Part shown: positions 49,039 to 60,657 of the stretch, in pieces | Numbering within the stretch: position 1 is the stretch's first letter | Layout of the letters: every line of letters starts with the position of its first letter | Origin: Paramacrobiotus richtersi | Taxonomy: Eukaryota > Tardigrada > Eutardigrada > Parachela > Macrobiotidae | Assembly (NCBI GenBank): GCA_034698045.1 | Contig: JAQGAU010000011.1 | Span: forward strand, 1-64,000 | Direction of reading: 5' to 3' | DNA length: 64,000 nucleotides | Made by a program: the position numbers and the translations under genes | The notes under the pieces: generated by a model | The model's database searches: none | What the model was told of the DNA's origin: nothing | Seen by the model: only the letters and a program-made list of their open reading frames with translations

Positions 49039-49409
49039 TGTTTGTTTTTCGGTAGTGCTTTGTTTTGATAGCTTTTTACAGATGATTGTTAAGTTTTTAT
49101 TATAAAATATTGAATAGAAATTTATCTTTTGGGTTATTTTTACCATATCTTAGACGTTATTGTTGGACAATTTTGCATGGTCATTGGAGCTGTTTTTTTG
49201 TAATTGTGGTATATTTATTCGCCCACCATTTGTATGTGATAATTAAATCTAATACACAAAAGGATCGAATTTATTTTTTTTATTTATTTTTTTTATGTTT
49301 ACTTTTTTTGCTCTGCAAGCTGAAATATTTGGAATTGTTGATATATGTATAAATTATAATTAAGAACATAATGTGCGCAGTATGTAAAACAGTTACGAAA
49401 TAAATAAAT

Positions 49410-49925
49410 AAAAATGAATTATATATAATTAAGAATATTGTTGTCTTTGTAAGTCGTTAATCTCACAAAAAAACGATTTGCCGAAAAAGAATCTTTACTA
49501 GCACAGGATATTCTCATACTAATTTTCCTTTGAGAATAAACCAATAAATTCGTGCAAAGAATTCATAACCGAACCCATACGGTGAAGCAGAAGCTGTGCG
49601 GCATTATGCACAGCAAGTGTTTCCTACTTGAGGTAGTATATAGGTAACGGTGCAGTATTATGAATTCATGGATCAACACCATCATTTACCGGATGATATT
49701 GTGTTGACGCACATAGCATAACGAAGGTCGTATCTACGACGCTATCATATCCACATGAAGAAGTAGCATTTAAGATCACTTTCTATTTAATAACAGTCAA
49801 CTAACGAACATCCAAGCGTAAAAAGTGAAGAATATGAAGGTTTGGTGAATTTTTTTCTTCTGTTGTACAGTGTTTAAGAAAACCATCTACACTGATATTT
49901 TAATCACGGATACATAATTTGCACA
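49410..49925. other. intergenic, no gene seen
   Basis: Spacer before the astacin-like gene; it must hold that gene's promoter. No TATA box is clear. Confidence 0.5.
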
Positions 49926-52900
49926 ATGCAGAGTTTATGGATATGTGCTCTCTTTTATGGTAAGTTTTCTTAACATATTAAACATAAACTGTTTGATTGA
50001 AAAGCATTTTATACATATAAAATATTTGTCTTGCAGGGATAATTTTTGGTGTAGCGGCGGATTTTGATACAGCACATGAAAGTGACCTTTATTCCGTTTC
50101 GGAAGATTCTCCCTTTTTAAATGACCGAAGCATCAACATCGAAGGAAAATATTCCCGCTGGTCAAAACGCGATAGAATTCCTTATTACATCGACACGCGT
50201 TACAGTAATCTAGCTTCTTCTTCGCTGCACAGGACCTTCGCGTCTACATAGCAATTATCTGCAATACATTTTTTTAGGTCCGACGGAAGCTGCTCTTATA
50301 AAAACGGCCATCAGCCAGATCGTTTCGGATCTGAATTACTGGGTTAACTTTGTTCCAGTGGATCCTCATGCTAATGAATTCAAAATCAAAATTACACCAG
50401 TGAAAGCCGATGGGTAAGTAGCTTTCACAATTTATCGATATAAATTGGGTTTGCGATATAATTACGAGTATATCATTTTCCCAGAATTTCCTTTAACACA
50501 AATATACCGGTCATAATCTATAATTATTATGTAATGCGAATTGTCGATAGTGTGAAATCTGGTTGATGCGCTTGATATCTCCAAAATTTTCAGTTAAGTT
50601 AAAAATAGAAAAATATACGCTCTTTTCCTTATGTAGCTTTACTCCCGAGAAGGTCTGCTATTCGTTTCCGGGCATGTTAGCCGTTACCCAGAAACTGGTA
50701 ACGGTGGGCGTCAAAGAGCAGCGCATGGTGTTGGCGCGCGGAACCACGGGATGTATGGATGGCACGATACATTCCATTATGAAATACCTCGCTCTTGTTC
50801 TCGGCAAACGGAATGAACATCAACGCGGCGACCGGGCCAAATGGATCCAGATGAACCCCGGCAATTTAACCTTAAGTAAACAAAAAACTAATCGAGGTTT
50901 AATAACAATGTAAAGTAACATATATTAGTGAAATATAAATTAAAAAAATATATAAATATATGTTTTGTTTAATCTAGTAACAGATCTATTTTGCTAACAT
51001 ATATTTTTTTTCTAACATTTATTTCATTTAATCTAGTAACATACATTTTATTAACATATATTTTACTACATAACATATATTTTATTTAAACTAATAAAAT
51101 ATATTTTACAACATGTATTTTATTTAATCTAGTAACATGCATTTTACTAACATATATTTTATTTAATCTACACAGTACAGTAACATAGTTTACGTAATCT
51201 AATAGCACATATTGCATGTTTAGTACGATGTATCTTATTTAATTTAGTAATACATATTTTACTCTGATGGTAATGCAGTACTTTTAATTAATTAAAACAA
51301 TTTTCATTTACCAGTACATCAAGCGAGCTAATTCATGTTATACTTCGGGAACTTGTTTAATAAAATTCAGTACCACATTGCAGTTGGTACTGCTGCGTAC
51401 AAACAACATACAAATCGGGAGTCCAACTGGGGATTGTTCCAGTATGATTACTGCAGCATTACCCATAACCAGCCGGAAGACTTTGCCAATCCCGGTACTG
51501 CGGCCTTCTCGGTTCTCAAACCCCCGTTCTACATTCCAAAGCTCAATCGTCTCAGTGAGACTGACTGCAAAATCCTTCTCATGCTGTACAGCGGAGATCC
51601 TTCGGCGTGCACACCACGTATGAAAAAACAGACTTTAAACTCAAAATAATTAAAATAATCTAGCAAAAACGTTAACAGCAAAACATTAATATTTATGTTA
51701 GGTTTAAAAATCAAAATTAATTTCAAAAAACCGAAGTAAATCTCTTGAGACCGACTTTCAATTTTGTCAACAATTTTATCAAAAGGTCACGCACTGAACT
51801 TTCAGATGTCTCACAGTTTCACCGTGGATTTTGTGAAATACTCAATTTTCTTTCGTTTTTATACGCCAGTTTCTTACGGAAACTTCCAGCTGCTGACAAT
51901 ACTACGTTCTAAAAGTATTATTAAAAATAGTAGTAATATAGTAGAAACAATAAAAGTAGTATTAAATAATTAAAACGTACACATACTATGTCCTTTTCCT
52001 TTTGACATAAGTTATCGTCATAGTGAACTGTGCCGTACTGGTATCCCATCAAACCACAACCCAGCTCCCCATCCTCGGCTTCAACAACAACATCAACAAC
52101 TTTCTCCCAGCAACTTTCTCTCCGCCTGTTATAAAAGCCATCCCAGAGGCATCCGCCCCCACCATGACCTCCAGTCCCGAAGGTACAACAACCGTCTGCC
52201 AGACCTTTCCCACAACGTTACTAACAACCACCACTATTCCTACCACTACACAGTCAAGTACCACAACAACCACCACGACCACCAGCCCTACAATTACGCC
52301 AACGACTACCACCTCGACTGCTACAACGCCAAATGTGCCTAGCACAGAATTGTTATCCAAGACGGCGTCCACATGTCCGCCGCCCGTGTGCCCGGTTTGT
52401 ACGTGTGTTTCGCGGTGTGATCCCATTACAACCCCACCGGAAACTAGTACCACGAGCAGGACAACATTGGTAACGACTAGTACTACGACGCCAACGACGA
52501 CATCAACGACTTCAACGACGAGCATCGCTACCGCGATTGCTCCGAAAGGTATGGTATTTCGTCCCAGTTTTGCGGTACATTTATTACTTGACGTACGTAG
52601 GATGGTTCGTTGAAAATATACATCCAGATTCACACCTAGGTTTCTAAACTTTTAGAATTATTGTTGTTGGATATATCAAATTATTAAAGGAAATTTAACA
52701 CGAAAGAAGCAAATCAATAACAACAAAAAATTCAATTCCCCGTGTTTTTTTCTTATAATCACTTATATATTACGGATTAGTTTTATTTAAACAAAAAAGG
52801 TTCAAGCTCGGCATTTATAGCTCCGCTAATGTCCAGTTTAAGAGCATTAGCGACACTATTGGTGATGACCTTTACACTGAGTAGCCAGTGCAAAACTGCA

Positions 52901-54160
52901 TTAATCAGAATTACGAATCCGTAGAACGGAGTTAAACATTAAACATTTGTCATTCTGTCTATATTGGTTCAGCTCTGGATGAAGATGATTTCCTATCAAA
53001 AAAATGTCGCGGACGTATGTGTTCCGGTCAAATCGACCACGCAGTGTTATTTCTGGACGGAGAAACTTCTCTTCTTATTTCCGGTATAATGTTCAATTTT
53101 ATCACACCTGTTGCACTTTAATCGCTAATTTGTGTGTTGGTATAGGGGAATGTGCACAAAAGGTTGATAAAGAATTCCAGTTGGTGGGCGATATGATGCC
53201 GTTAACGGATGCCTTCCCGGGCGGTGGCGTTGATGGACCCGTCCAATCTGTATGGACAAATATGCGGGAGGGACAATTCCGCGTTCACGTTATCGATAAC
53301 GTATGTTATTATAAATTATATATATGATTATATTATAAACTAAACGCTAACATTCAGTTTTCTTGTGCTGTTTTAGAAATCTGAACAAATTTGCAAAAAT
53401 TTTTAAATGAATTTGTGATAATATATTTTAAAATAGAATATATTAAATCATATTATGAAATTAATATATCATAATATACTTTATAATATAAAATATATTA
53501 TCAAGATTTATTTATAAATTTTTGCAAATTTGTTCATATTTTTGAAATAGCACAAGATAACTAAATATTAGTATTTTTCTTCATAGTTTGGAATTCAACG
53601 CAGCTGTACCATACTCGGATGTGACGAAGAAGAAACCAGGATCATCCGTCCATTCGGGGACATGTTCGCCTTCCAGAACGGCGATTCCGAGGATTTCCGT
53701 TCGTTTTTTATCGATGGTAATGCAAGCGATGTAATATAGTGTAATTAACGTAAAATGTAATGCAATTCATTTGAGATAGTAAATTACGACGATTTTATAA
53801 TATTTTGCAGTTCACGGCTTGACGATTACGGATGAAACCGCCCCAGCGAAGCCGATCCATCTATCCGACATTCGGGGAGCATCGTTTATATCACAGCCAT
53901 TAAAATCCATAACCACCGCCTGGATGATGTTTACACCAACGAGGAACCGGGTTCTGGCTGTTATCGGACGAGATAAGGCCGGGAAACAGTTTATAGCGGA
54001 ACTCAGTGTAGATTTATCACAGCGACCGGCTGTATTTACCGTAAGTTTTCTCTTTATGCATATAATTATAAAAATTAAAGCAACTCATTTTTGACCGTTT
54101 CAGTACATCTCGGACCGACCTACCATGCCGTTGTTTTCGAAACTCCATCCATGCCGTTAG
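49926..54160 (+). CDS. astacin-fold protein without the zinc motif, with Thr-rich linker
   Basis: Secreted member of the astacin (M12A) fold, 672 residues. Exons: 49926-49959, 50037-50204, 50278-50413, 50637-50875, 51384-51617, 52024-52548, 52973-53083, 53146-53300, 53587-53716, 53811-54040, 54104-54160. Signal peptide MQSLWICALFYGIIFGVAA. The domain opens SRWSKRDRIPYYIDTRYS (compare RWPN..IPY.ID..Y) and includes CYSFPGMLAV. The zinc site expected as HExxHxxGFxHEHxRxDR reads HSIMKYLALVLGKRNEHQRG then DR: the catalytic Glu and two His ligands are gone. The Met-turn region is YDYCSITHNQPEDF, followed by LSETDCKILLMLY. A Thr/Ser/Pro stretch of about 120 residues around a Cys cluster (CPPPVCPVCTCVSRC) looks like an O-glycosylated stalk. 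The final 210 residues (DHAVLFLDGETSLLISG, DAFPGGGVDGPVQSVW) are weakly hemopexin-like. Probably a non-catalytic binding protein. Confidence 0.85.
50915..51262. repeat. AT-rich tandem repeat in an intron
   Basis: About ten degenerate units of AACATATATTTTATTTAATC followed by TAGT, in intron 4 of the astacin-like gene. Confidence 0.75.
53347..53570. mobile_element. MITE-like inverted-repeat element in an intron
   Basis: Left CTTGTGCTGTTTTAGAAATC then GAACAAATTTGCAAAAATTT is matched, inverted and with few changes, by AAATTTTTGCAAATTTGTTC then TATTTTTGAAATAGCACAAG on the right. The arms are about 70-80 bp and the centre is AT-rich and itself palindromic (TAATATATC). It fills nearly all of intron 8 of the astacin-like gene. 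Non-coding. Confidence 0.75.
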
Positions 54161-54917
54161 AATTCGCACAGTTCTTCGCTGCAATCTCATAAATATTTGA
54201 ATATTTTCGGTTTTAGCTTCAGCTTGCTGGTTATTATAAATATCTCCAGTATATAATCAAAATTTACAAAATCCACATATTATAATCAAAATTTGTTTTT
54301 TTCGTTAAGCATTCTACAGCGCATAGTTTTGTTCCTGTTTGTTCATGTATCCCGAGAGGTGTAAATTTCATTACCCAAATAAAAAAACGGCGGAAAGAAT
54401 GTTTCTGAAACAGTCCAAAAAAACAGCAAACATTTTAAATAAAACTTTATTTTGCATTATAAGATAACACACTCCGATACTGCGGCATATTATCGCCGTT
54501 AGAAAATTACGTAATAATAATGTAACTACCTTTTAAATACGTAATTTAAATAATCAGCGCCGATTGCACAAATTACGTATTTAAAAAATGCGCTTAATTT
54601 CTTAATTAATTAAAGAATTAAACGCATTTTTACGTCGTAGTATGCTATAAAATCGATAATGGTCTAAAACTGCTATTGATTATGTTATTTACTTGACGCC
54701 GATACCACTGTGAATCACCGAATGTCTAATCGCTGTTTTGTTTACATGAGAACCTTTATCTGCCGATCGAAGCTCGTGCAGAAGTTTCCGTATCCGTATA
54801 TACGGGGAAAACACAGTCGGATGGTTCTACAGTAATACTGTGCCATTACAGTGTCAAAACAATTAATTTGCTTTTAAAATAATCTTACGGTGTTTTACAC
54901 CAAGGAACCCTACAAAA
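54161..54917. other. intergenic with nested palindromes
   Basis: AATAAA at 54378 probably ends the astacin-like mRNA. TTTTAAATACGTAATTT and AAATTACGTATTTAAAA (about 54529-54590) form a perfect 17 bp inverted repeat. Next to it AAATGCG-TTAATT-CTTAATTAATTAA-GAATTAA-CGCATTT (about 54585-54631) forms a second one. Confidence 0.6.
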
Positions 54918-56683
54918 ATGAGACGTTTACATGTACCTGCAATATTACTCGTGTTGGTGGCCATAATAACCATTCGATCGAGTGATGCTGCTCTTTTACC
55001 AAAAATCAGCCATTTTTATCATGATTTGGCCAAGCATTTTCACAACTCATCGTTTGTTCACCATAAAACTTCTGGAAAGTATAGAGGTGAGTTCCGCGTA
55101 ACCCTGACACGCAGTAAATCATTTTCCGGTGATTTGGGATTTTTACAGATTGTAAAGAGCTCCGATCCGTAAACAGTGGTCAGCCTGGTATTTACAATAT
55201 TTATTTCAACGGGACATACAAGGTTCGTAATGATAAACTAGCGCTGTTCGAATATAATAAGTTAAAGACAAAATTGATGTTGTTTTGTCTGCAAAGATAT
55301 ACGAATAATTGTGCTTTGATGAGCTGTTATGAAATATGTAAGGTTGAGTAATTACCTTAATTGATGATATTACAAATCAATAAAAAAGCCCATAATATTA
55401 TATACTTGCAATTTTCCTATGTTTATCCCTCATTTTTATTTATCTACAGATATAGTACTAAACTAACAAGTTTTTACTTTAGTTTACCTAGTCGGTAACA
55501 TGTTCGTATTGTTGCGGAAAGTATTGCACTTTTTACATTTTAGCCAGTACGATGCTATTACAATGGGACGAATGCCTACACGATTATTCAACAACGCGTT
55601 AACGGCAATGCGGACTTTAATCGGCGATTGGTGGAGTATGCTAACGGATTCGGCAATGTTTCTGGAGATTTTTGGTATGGATACTTTATGATAACTTTAA
55701 CGTGGATGAAGCATTTATTACAAGCGAATATTTGTTTTAATATAACCGTACAAAATAAGGAAGGTTAATGACGTAACTTCAAGTTCCTTAAAATGACACT
55801 TATTTTTTTCTAGGATTGGCTTAAATACGATCCGCCGTTTAGTGGAACTGGGTAAGTCCAAGGTCAATGTTTTGCTCATAGTAGTCAGATTCTGATCGCG
55901 GTCATTGCACGGAAACAGTAAACAAAGCACTAGAAAGCAGCCTGAATGTATTTATACGCTGACTTTATTATTTCGTAAAATGCTTTTCACAAAAACGCCG
56001 TTTAGTATAATACGGAGGATCCTTGTAACTTATATTAGCAAAGTTGATTGAAAATTTACCTTTTTACAATTCCGATACGGTTGGTGACCTAAGTATATTA
56101 TTAGTGCAGAGACAGTTCAATACTTCCATACATCAGGCAGTTACGTAATAATGTTGTTGCTGTTTGTTTGCATTACGATTAACTACATTATATCGTTATC
56201 CATATTTTGCCAGTACAAAGTTTCGTATTACCGTATGCTTACGACAGTAACAGTGCCGCAGCGAACAAACGATAGATTGTTACGTATTGATTAGGTAACA
56301 ATAAGCTCCAGATTGTTATGACATCCTGGCCGCCAAACCAACAAACCGTCACCTCCAATTATGGCTACTTCAGCGTCGGAACACAAGATCAAGGCTGGGC
56401 CTTGTCTGTCGGGAGCTATTACGGACCGGTAGCTGATGACCTTAGCTACAGTAATGGTCGAGTGTTTTACACTTCCGATGTACCGGATCCCAATTACTGT
56501 GCGGTTAATCAACGCGGTGGATGGTGGTATAACTATTGCTCTTATGCGTTTTTGAATGGTTATTATTATCGTGGCGGCCGATACGTTCCACCGGGAAAGT
56601 TTTACGATGGGATTTACTGGAAGGATTGGTTGGGTTATGATTATTCGTTGATGCAGGTTACGATGGCTGTTACTCATGCTTGA
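54918..56683 (+). CDS. secreted fibrinogen-related (FReD) protein
   Basis: Single fibrinogen C-terminal domain behind a signal peptide, 266 residues. Ficolin- and tachylectin-like relatives bind acetylated sugars in innate immunity; others act in adhesion. Five exons: 54918-55086, 55149-55222, 55544-55674, 55814-55851, 56295-56683. Signal peptide region PAILLVLVAIITIRSSDA. The domain runs DCKELRSVNSGQPGIYNIYF, VRCYYNGTNAYTIIQQR, EYANGFGNVSGDFWIGLNTI, then GRVFYTSDVPDPNYCAVNQR, GGWWYNYCSYAFLNGYYYRG and DGIYWKDWLGYDYSLMQVTM. The calcium site, usually near DxDND before the Cys pair, reads DVPDPN. The Cys pair C...C around GGWWYN is kept. The region between signal and FReD is only about 30 residues, with no collagen or coiled coil. 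One FReD sub-block (GGGWTV) is lost (NAYTII). Confidence 0.92.
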
Positions 56684-57246
56684 TTCGTGTTGTCTGGGTG
56701 CTTACCGTTCAAAGCTGACATAAATTTGTCGATAATGCAGCTTGTTCCTGTTTCTGCTGTTTATCGATAATTTTTGTCACAGATGCTTATGCTTCCTACC
56801 GGACTAGTTAAGCAAGAAAGTTGTTGATTTATCAGTTTCGCATGCTCCAAAAAAGTTACAAAAATATCAAGCTTTTGGTTCTATTATTGCAAAAGATTTC
56901 GTATAAACCAGCTGATTCGGAGATGTTTCCAATAACACACGCAACGTTGCACCAGAACTGATCGTGAGGCTGTCTTATAAACACTGTTATCTTCTTCCAG
57001 TCGCGGATTTAATATCTTTTCTGATTTTGTCATCTGCACCAAAGATTCCATATATGTCGAAAACGGCCCGGGTACAAATTTGTACCTGATTATAGCTGTT
57101 TCTCAAAGAAAGCGCCTTAACCCGGGAACACCAGCCCCCCTTTAGGATAGTCGGATCTAGTTCAAACTTTGCATGCGAAGTTCATAACTGCTAATTAGAT
57201 TAATTGAATTTTTTCAAGATTTTCGGTACACCCGTTTTCAAAAAAC
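56684..57246. other. intergenic, no gene seen
   Basis: Contains the 16 bp palindrome GGTACAAATTTGTACC near 57071-57086. No supported ORF. Confidence 0.5.
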
Positions 57247-57700
57247 AGCCTCGGTGCTAAAACCACCTTCCGGGCACTGGCGCGTATGCACTTTCAGGGT
57301 TTGTCTATGGTGGGAATCGCCCACTGTAAGCAAAACTACATGGTCGGCACCGATTTCACTAAAAATGGTTGAGATATCCGGACTGTGCCGTATTATGCTA
57401 CTTCGGGGTGGTTACTGCGAACATACTCATGTGTGTAAGGTTGGTCTAAAATGGACGGTCATATTTTTTATGCTTTTTTTGTGTTATATACCTTTTTGCC
57501 GAACAGGATGCTACTCTTTGCGCGTCGTTGTTACGAAGCAAAGGGAGCAGATAGGCCATTGTCCACAATGTGTGTCACTCATATGCACAATAAGGCCGCG
57601 CGAACGCGAGGTAATCACGGCACAGGCCGTCTTTCCCTTGCTCTTAGCTACCCAAAACGAGACGTCTCAACGCCCAGAAGGTGGTTTTAACACCGAGGCT
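57247..57700. mobile_element. non-autonomous DNA-transposon-like element (MITE)
   Basis: Terminal inverted repeats of 29 bp, AGCCTCGGTGCTAAAACCAC then CTTCCGGGC at the left and the same inverted at the right with two changes, bound a 454 bp element. No transposase motif is inside; the long ORF across it has no similarity I recognise. Target-site duplications were not identified with confidence. Confidence 0.7.
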
Positions 57701-58003
57701 ATTAAAAAAACTGCCGTAAAATTAGGACACGTTACCATTTTAATCTTCAATCAACATGGAAGAGGGAAACACTTGCTCTTTTGTTTTGTGTGGCGTTTTC
57801 TGTCAATGCATTCAGTTTTGTGTGTTTTAGTCAACCCGCAAGTTACGTCAAAAAGTGGGTCGTTTTTGAAGTGATGTAGTTTTTTTGCGTTATTGTTAAA
57901 CTTCAAAATTGATCCTGTGAATCATGGAGCAACATCTCTACTATCCACAGGATCAAAAGATATAATTTTTGTATCGACTCCGGAACTAGGGGAAGCTATG
58001 TAA

Positions 58004-58028
58004 AGCCTCGGTGCTAAAAGCACCGAGC
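58004..58028. repeat. isolated copy of the MITE end, head-to-head
   Basis: AGCCTCGGTGCTAAAAGCAC then CGAGC matches the terminal repeat of the 57247-57700 element and folds back on itself (CTCGGTGC-TAAAA-GCACCGAG). It looks like two element ends fused or a remnant. Confidence 0.6.
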
Positions 58029-60480
58029 AGGCGTTGTCGGGCAGGCGTTGTCAGTCAGTTGCGAAGTTGTCCGGCGTTCAGAAGATAACGGTCCACGTAC
58101 GTTTGGCACAAAACATATTGCGTCTGTCGACAAAAGTCTTATCAGTAAACCGGAGCTTCGAATCTTTCAGTTGTAACGTTATTGGATTGTATTTGTGTAC
58201 ACAATTATTTTGTTGTGCATTTAGCTGCTGACATTGTGAGCTTTGCAGTACTTAAGTGGCAGACTGAAGTATTTGTGTTATTTTCTAGTGGCGCGTCCCT
58301 TACTAATCACGATTTCCGGTTGTACTCTTCGTTGTCTTTTTATACGTCGGTAGTGTGTCTCGGAACGTCGGAAGGAAGGTGTTTTTTCAGTGAACTGCAT
58401 GGGTGGTGCAAAATTTCTGGATCAAATCTCGATATGCTTGTATGTAGATTACCTACAAGCTTTGTTTACAGTAAAGGAGGATGGATGCTGACGCTTTGCA
58501 CAGGTACAAAACCACATGTTGCGTGTGTACATATAAACTGTAAGCAGCCTGGCGACATGGTTTACAGTGCAGCCTGGCGACATGGTTTACAGTGTCCTTG
58601 TGAGTACCACGATAATGTGCCGCTTCTGGAAAAAACTGGCACCTGGACATTATAGTAATTATTTCGCCGTGGTTCGTGTATTGCAGAAAATTCAGAATGA
58701 CTATAAATAACTTTTAACGATAGAGAAAAGATAATAATACGATATTTATTGATACAGAAAAGGTAGCATTTATTAACAGATGACGTCATAAGAACGCTGT
58801 AGCACATGGCGTCATACATGAAGGTGACGTCATTAATTTCGTCGTGACCGACGGACGGAGACGTACCCAACACGAAACACATTTAAGCTGAATCGCTCCT
58901 CTTCCGTCTTCGGTCGATGGAAGGGAGGGACGTTCAGATAACACGAGTCATCAATGCAGCGATATTAATGGTAATTGCGGCGGAGTACGGTTATGAATAA
59001 TGAATATCCCAACGCAAGCTGTTCGATTTGAGAGAGCGTACTAGATGAACTTGCAACTCTTCAGGAGCAACTGTATCTTCAAAAACGTGCAACATTAATA
59101 GGTATCAGTATCGCATCCTTGTTTCGTACGCTATCGGGCGTGACCTTGTGGAAGATTAGGACATATTTGAAAAACCTCTTCCGGTGGGGTGATTACGGAG
59201 AGGTAAGACAGCGCCATGGAACTTTAGCCACTTACTGCTTTGGGTTTTGTTTTTAGTAATCCCTTGTACGTAATTTTGTGCCTTTAGCTTGCGAGTTTTT
59301 TTGTATTTGGCGCGATGCGACGGTTAAGTTTTTGAAAGAGATTGGTAAGAAACCTTTTACTACAGAGTAGAACTGGAGAAAGCCGCTCGAATCGGCTCGA
59401 TCGATTTTCTGTTCAACATTTGAATGGAACTTCGGCGTGGTAATGTTTAGCTTATTTTGGCAACAGCCCCATCTCGCGCTAATTGGGACACATTTTTTAT
59501 TTGATGTCAAGGATACTTAATTCTATCTCTACAAGTCAAAGAGAAATGTTCTTTATCGACCAGTAACCAATCATCCTTCGAGGGGTTAAGTAGGTCCTCA
59601 TACTCATCCCATACTCATACGCATACTCCCGCTACTCATACAGTCGGGCAAAGTTACTCTACGTCAACCGCGAGAGTTTCCAATGTTGAATAGGAAGATC
59701 CTGTGTGCGTAATTATTTTGACGTATTTGGGGTGTAACTGCAGTATTTTGATGTAACAGCGTCCTTTCGCGAGAAGTTCCGCAAGCATTTCAAAGACCGA
59801 ACGGAAGGTTTTGTATCTGTCTTTCTTTATTTTCCCTTTCCAGGCTCTCATAATGGAGAATGGGTGCACGATACTTCTTTCAGAAGCAGAAAATCAATGT
59901 AAGAGCCATATTAACAGACCATATCAAAATTAAAGAAATCACTATTAACAGACTGCCGATAATCTGTACCTGAGGGCTGAGGTTATAAGAGGACAGTAAT
60001 TAGCAACTCAAATAATCTGCGCAGTATGCACGAACTAGTCCGGCAAAACGGCTTTCAACCAGCGATGTCCGAGTGAACCTGGGGCGCCGTACTTCCATAG
60101 CGATGACCAGCCTTTGATTGTTTGTGCGTTGGTACTGCCACGTTGGCCCATTCAGTACATTACGTACCGAATGGGCGTGGTACTGTCAAGACATAGATAA
60201 TTTTATTACCTTCATAAGGCAATTATTATCTAGTCTTGGAACTGTCATGGTCAGTCTGTCCGATGCTGGTGCAAGCCCGAGGCGAAAAAGGCTGAAAGAG
60301 AGACGCTGTTTAATGACTTCTTTGTAAGCTAACTTCCCTGGCGAAAGAGTACAGGACAAAACTGCCACTTCAGTTTCAGCCGATACAGTCGTCCATCATG
60401 TTCATGTATTTTCAATCCATCTGAATGTCCATACCAGTCTTCTGTGATGTGTCACTACCATCCTGACGAGAGAATAATCC
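58029..60480. other. gene-poor region
   Basis: No exon chain with family similarity was found on either strand. It holds a 24 bp tandem duplication (GCCTGGCGACATGGTTTACA, twice, 58548-58592), two TGACGTCA palindromes (listed separately) and GC-richer patches at 59000-59200 and 60050-60350. Confidence 0.5.
58781..58832. promoter_or_regulatory. pair of perfect CRE sites
   Basis: TGACGTCA at 58781-58788 and again at 58825-58832, with GGCGTCAT between them. This is the consensus palindrome of CREB/ATF factors. No gene start is recognised next to it. Confidence 0.35.
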
Positions 60481-60657
60481 TAGTAATGGATTCAAACTGG
60501 AAAGAAGTATTTGATCATCAGTTTCTTCTTTAGAAGCTCAGCCGATCACTTGCATGTGTTTGACAAACACCTGTGTTTGTACAATTCACTTCGAATCTTG
60601 TTACGCCTGGAGCGCAGATCACGTACAATTAATTCTGTTATCTTTTTAAACGGCTCC

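Noticed and set aside
52049-52633. Long minus-strand ORF rich in Val, Gly and Ala
   Set aside because: It is the reverse complement of the Thr-rich linker of the astacin-like protein; ACN repeats read backwards give Val/Gly codons.
57254-57874. 206-codon plus-strand ORF
   Set aside because: It crosses the inverted-repeat element from end to end, starts at a non-ATG in the terminal repeat, and has no family similarity or sensible domain pattern.
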